Shown: positions 59,915 through 64,000 of the stretch, piece by piece | How positions within the stretch are numbered: the stretch's first letter is position 1 | Layout: every line of letters begins with the position of its first letter | Source of the DNA: Sparassis latifolia | Lineage: Eukaryota > Basidiomycota > Agaricomycetes > Polyporales > Sparassidaceae | DNA: 64,000 bases | Reading direction: 5' to 3' | Assembly: GCA_018466975.1 (NCBI GenBank) | Contig: CM031562.1 | Span: 744,001 to 808,000 of the forward strand | Translations under genes and position numbers: made by a program | Notes under the pieces: generated by a model | Seen by the model: only the letters and a program-made list of their open reading frames with translations | What the model was told of the DNA's origin: nothing | Databases searched by the model: none

Positions 59915-62900
59915 CTACACCTTCGTCTTTGTCCTTGTCCTCTGCTCGTAGATCTCCACATCTATGGTCTCCGTGCTGAGGAACCGCCAGATGTGAACGA
60001 GCTGCGTCTGGCCATAACGCCTCAGACGTCCGACGGCCTGCGTCTCGCACGCATCGTAAATCTCCTGCGAGGGCGCGAGCAGCGGCGACAGGAAAATCGC
60101 ATGGTTGGCCGACGTCAAGTTGGCACCACTAGCGCTCTCATCCATGACGTTCAGAAGCAGCACCCGCTCTTCGCTGTCGTTTTGGAACTTCTCGAGGTTC
60201 TTGCTCTTCTGTGTCGCTGTACCTTTGATCTCGAGGAAGCTGATATGGTTTGCCGTCAACGCTTCCCCGACCTTCTTCATGAGATCCGGGAACTGCACGA
60301 AGATGAGCACACGTTCGTCACTCGGTATCTTCTTCCTGTAGTAAGTATACACGATGAGCGTACTGCTAATCTTTGAACGAACGTTGAGACTTACTTGATC
60401 AGCTCAATAATCTGCTCTAGCTTGAGGCCGTAATGCTTGCCGCGACCGTCGCGAGCTTCGTCGTCCACACCAAGGGTGTCACCCTTCACGACGTTCAGCG
60501 CCCGCGCAGCGGCCTTGCACCTGCCCGAAGCTGCATAGACGCATTCCTCTCTCTCGGCGGACGACATGACGCACTTGAGACAGCCCATGTGGCCGCAAGA
60601 CGATAAGACGGCGACCTCATTGATGGGGACCTTGTCTCGTTTGCAACCCGGACAAGAGACGACCGGAGGAACGTCCAACTGCCTCTGCAAATCTCGGACG
60701 GCCGTGAAGTACCGCAACGAGCGCACTCGTCCCACCAACTCCTTTGTCACCCGGCGAATCTCGTGCGTCTGCTCGCGGTGCTCCCAAATGAGCTCCTTAG
60801 TGCTATTGGGGAGCTGTGCCTTCTTGTCGTTCTGCCGGTTGGTGACCGTCTGGAGGGGCTTCGGAACGTTGGCCTGATCGAGCAGTTCCTGGACGACCTC
60901 GGTGGCGTCTACATCGCCAACGCCTTCGGTGCGCGACACTCGATTGTACTCCTGGAACAAAGACTCTTCGCCAGTCTTCCCAATGCGCTTCTCCATCTTG
61001 ACGGCTTCGGTGAGCTTCTTCAGGAGGTCCGTCTTGCAGTTCTCCAGCTGCTTCTTCCGCTCGTCGACGATAACCTCGCAAGCCTTCATGGCGTTTTCCT
61101 TGTCCGAGGTGTCAAGCTCAAAGTGAGAGCAGCGTTTGAGGAGCGCTTCTTCCGCAGTGCTAGGATAGTAATTTGATGAGATGTCGCGACATGTACGCAC
61201 ACGAGATGAGCACACACCTGCTGTCCCCGAGGGCTTGTGCCATACGCTTCTCGCGATCGCTTTCGCTCTTCTTTCCGCGCTTGATGGTCATGTCGAGCGC
61301 ACGAAGATGGTGTTCGAGCTCAAGATAAATGGCTCGTTCCGCAGCTGGAAGAACAACCTTCTTGATGATTTGCTTCGAAGGGATCTCATCGATCTCAGCG
61401 ATGTTCTAGATACGCATATATTAGCAGTTGTCGATATGAGAGAGAACGGGAGGTCATACCTGACGGACGAAGCGATCCAAGAAGGTCTGACCGACCTCGT
61501 GACGATGAGCGTGCCATTCCAGCGTGTGTACTTCACGAAACGAGTGGAACTTCTCCACCGCTGTTTGCTCGCGTCGCCGCTTCTTGACCTGGACGGACTG
61601 ACCTTCGCCGTCATCGTCGATACCGAGATGCAGGTTGAGGAACGCCGAAATAGTCTTCAGCGCCGCGAAGTCATGAATGGGAGGAGTACCCGAAAGCACC
61701 CAGTGCCGCTCGGCGGTCAGCTTCGTCACTAACGAATGGATCTTGCCATCCAGGTACGTGTACTCGTCGACGACCTTCCTCGCAAAGTGGAACATCTCCA
61801 GCGGGGGCGCCTGCATCTGCGTCCAATCCTTCTTCACCACATGCGATCCGAGCTTCCACGGGTCCGAATCCTCCCTCCGCTTCTGTTTCTTCGCAGGCCG
61901 GTCGTCACCGTCAACGACCTTACGCTTCTTTGGTGCCTTCGCCTTGCCTTTCCCCTTGGTGGTGGGTGGATCGTCCACATCCATCTCGTCCTCTTCGGAC
62001 GTCGCCGTACTCTTACTGCTAGCAGCCCTCCCTTTAAGCTTGGGCTTGGACTTGGGCTTCGCCTTGGATTTCGACTTGGATTTCGACTTGGATTTCGACT
62101 TGGTCTTGGGAGCGTCGTCGTCGGTATCTATCGCGTCCTCTTCTTCAGATGCAGTTTCCTCCGCAGAGGACTCCTCGTAAGCGGACGACGCGGACGTGGT
62201 GGCGATTTTGGAGCGTTTACCGCCCGCCGTCTTCTTGACAACGCGCTTCGGCTTGTCGTCTTCCTCGTCATCAGGGTTGAAATCGTCGTCCGAAGCCGCC
62301 TGCTCTTCGTCGTCAGACAGTACGATGGCGACTTTCTTCGTGGCTCGCCGCTTCCGAGGTCTCGGCATGTCTGAGTCCTCGTCCGCTTCAGTGATTTCGG
62401 GAGTAGACGAGGCAGCCGGGCTTGAGGCCACCATCGAGGACTTGCGTGAGGACGCTGCGCTCGAGCTTGCTGCGGAGAGCTTGCGTTTAGGAGGGATCGG
62501 GATGACCACTTCCATGATCATACCTGTGCGTGGGCTCTTCGAGGGAGCATCAGCGGAAGGCGCAGGCTCCGCGGTAAGCTCAGGCTTCGCAGCAGGCTTC
62601 TTCTTCGTCTCTGTACCTGTTGCTTCAGCGGCATCGCGGTAAGTCTTGCCCTTCAGCCTCTTGGTCGGCACAAAGAAGTTGGATTCATCCTCATCTATTT
62701 GTGAGATTAGCAAAGACCGGAAAAAGCTCATTGCGAACGAGTACAAACCGAGCTTCCGTCCTTCTTTGATAGCATCCATTACTTGAGTTGCCCCTTCGTC
62801 TCTCAGACGGTCGACCTGACCACGGAGAGAAGACAGGATGGCGTCCAGCCGTGCGTTGAAGTACCTGCCGTCGGCAGCGGGGAAGCTTCCTGCGCCAGCG

Positions 62901-64000
62901 AAAGCCTCGAGGTTTGCAAGATACACACTTGAGTGGAAGAGGTTAGAAGCGACAACGACAATATCGGCCTCCTGCACCTGCTCTATCGTAAGCGGGTTCA
63001 AGTTCGTCGCCGTCGAGAGCACGATGACCTTGAACCGCTTCCCTGTGAACTTCTTCACCTCCGACGCCCACTGGCGCGTAAGGTGGGGCGGGACGATCAC
63101 GAGCGTCGCCTTCACGGGAATCTTGCCCTTCATGTCTTTGACTTTGCGGAACTCCCTGTCGACGTCCTTGGACGCGGAGTCGATGAGCCCGAGCGTGATG
63201 GCGGTCTTGCCGTACCCGACCTCGTCCGCGAGCACGCCGCCGCGGATGTGCACTGGGCGCTGGGCGCGACCTTCCGCTCGCCAGCCGAGCGGCTCGAGGA
63301 TCGCTTCCGAAATCTCCTCTTCGATGAAGGGAGGGGCGTCGACGTCCTCTTGCTGCAGCATCCACGTCAGCGAGCGAAGCTGTTCAGGGCGCAGCGGAAT
63401 TCTGAAGCTCGGCGGCTGAGCATGCTCCGGGTCCCGTCGGTTACTCGACAGCTTGAATTTCGGGAGCTGGATCTTGGCTGCGGGAGTGAAGTCCGTGTTG
63501 AGCCGCCACGAGACAGAGATGCTCTCCGTGCGACCGGCCGTCGGGAGACGCGACATCGCGCGGTGCATCAGCGACGTAATGTTCACGCCAATGCGCACGA
63601 TGCCGACGCCGTTCTCCTCAAGCTTCAGCTGCGTGACGAAAGGCGCGGGGCGACCTTTGAGGCTGCGCTCGTACTGGCCAGCCTGAACGGTATCCTCGAT
63701 GGCCTTGATCTTCTTCTGGACCTTCGTCCAGCGGATCGCAGGCTGCAACGGCGCGCAGCGTTCGCAGGTCGCGTGATTACCCTCGAGCGACACGTCCCGC
63801 CAGTTGTTGAACTGGTCGCCTACGTTACGGATGCGCTCGATGAGCCAGGCGAGCGCCTTGAACGTGACGCGCTCGTGAACTTTATCGACCTCCTTCCACG
63901 TCCCACGCGGCCATTCGGGGCCGGCTTGCTCGCCGAGCGGGACACGGCAAACGAGGAGCGCGCTGGCGCTGCCGCAGGCATCGTTGGATACACTAATCTC
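59915..64000 (-). CDS. SNF2-family ATPase with RING finger (SHPRH/RAD5-like), 5' end outside window
   Basis: Visible exons: from beyond 64000 to 61460, 61405-61218, 61159-60397 and 60335-59915. The ATPase N-lobe has GGVLADEVGYGKTAIT (Walker A), TLVIVPPHLTRQW (Ia), FARKVVDEYTYL (DExx) and VLSGTPPIHDF (III). Between Ib and II lies an insertion of about 250 residues rich in Lys/Ser/Asp/Glu, with a KSKSKSKSK run. A RING finger follows (CPGCKRDKV...CGHMGCLKC), then the helicase C-lobe: RVLIFVQFPDL and ACETQAVGRLRRYGQTQLVHIWRF. The combination suggests a DNA-repair or chromatin translocase with ubiquitin-ligase activity; assignment to SHPRH or RAD5 is inference. The stop is at 59915-59917, about 195 bp from the convergent PEX7 stop. 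Confidence 0.88.

Noticed and set aside
61736..62374. Long plus-strand frame rich in Leu/Gly/Phe
   Set aside because: It is antisense to the repetitive KSKS region of the SNF2 gene, which lacks stops on the opposite strand.

Overview
The window reads as a nuclear contig of a filamentous basidiomycete, most likely an Agaricomycete. The evidence is short (about 45-75 nt) GT-AG introns in almost every gene, a fungal-type FunK1 protein kinase, a fungal GH16 glucanase, basidiomycete-style P450 and IFI6/IFI27-like families, and LTR retrotransposons. Genus cannot be read from the sequence. Splice models below were built by hand; where every exon is listed, the total length is a multiple of three unless a frameshift is stated.

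Region 1 (1-13.2 kb) is a nest of mobile elements. A decayed Ty1/copia element (+ strand) has been entered by two others. One is an almost full-length Ty3/gypsy chromovirus (905-8873, - strand) with 641-bp LTRs and a 5-bp target duplication. The other is a 1.2-kb AT-rich long-inverted-repeat element (10134-11338) whose arms each carry a tRNA-like internal Pol III promoter. The copia abuts the 3' half of a broken cytochrome P450 gene (to 14854). An 862-bp MITE with a perfect 9-bp target duplication (14963-15824) follows.

Region 2 (16.8-28 kb) has an intact MFS transporter of the allantoate/anion:cation symporter type, then a long gene-poor stretch, a short-chain dehydrogenase pseudogene, and a dispersed tandem family of IFI6/IFI27 (ISG12)-like membrane proteins: one fragment, one nearly complete copy and one frameshifted copy.

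Region 3 (28.3-39.1 kb) is a head-to-tail array of three paralogous genes with GRDP-like (DUF1399) 'ID..W.H' motifs, all on the minus strand, whose C-termini have diverged.

Region 4 (39.8-64 kb) is more ordinary gene space: a secreted GH16 glucanase, CRIPT, a FunK1 kinase, an EFM7-like lysine methyltransferase, two genes with a degenerate CxxC...W..HxxxC finger, a SIRT4-like class II sirtuin head-to-head with PEX7, and the 3' part of a SNF2 ATPase/RING protein running off the right edge.

Two signals run across the window. Substitutions between the gypsy LTRs are all transitions, mostly at CpG, and most in-frame stops of the retroelements look like CGA to TGA, which indicates cytosine methylation or RIP-like mutation. 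Separately, several otherwise intact genes (PEX7, the EFM7-like gene, a zinc-finger gene, one GRDP copy, one IFI copy, the gypsy integrase) carry frameshifts that are each repaired by lengthening a homopolymer by one base (two adjacent runs in the GRDP copy). This points to assembly indels rather than loss of those genes.
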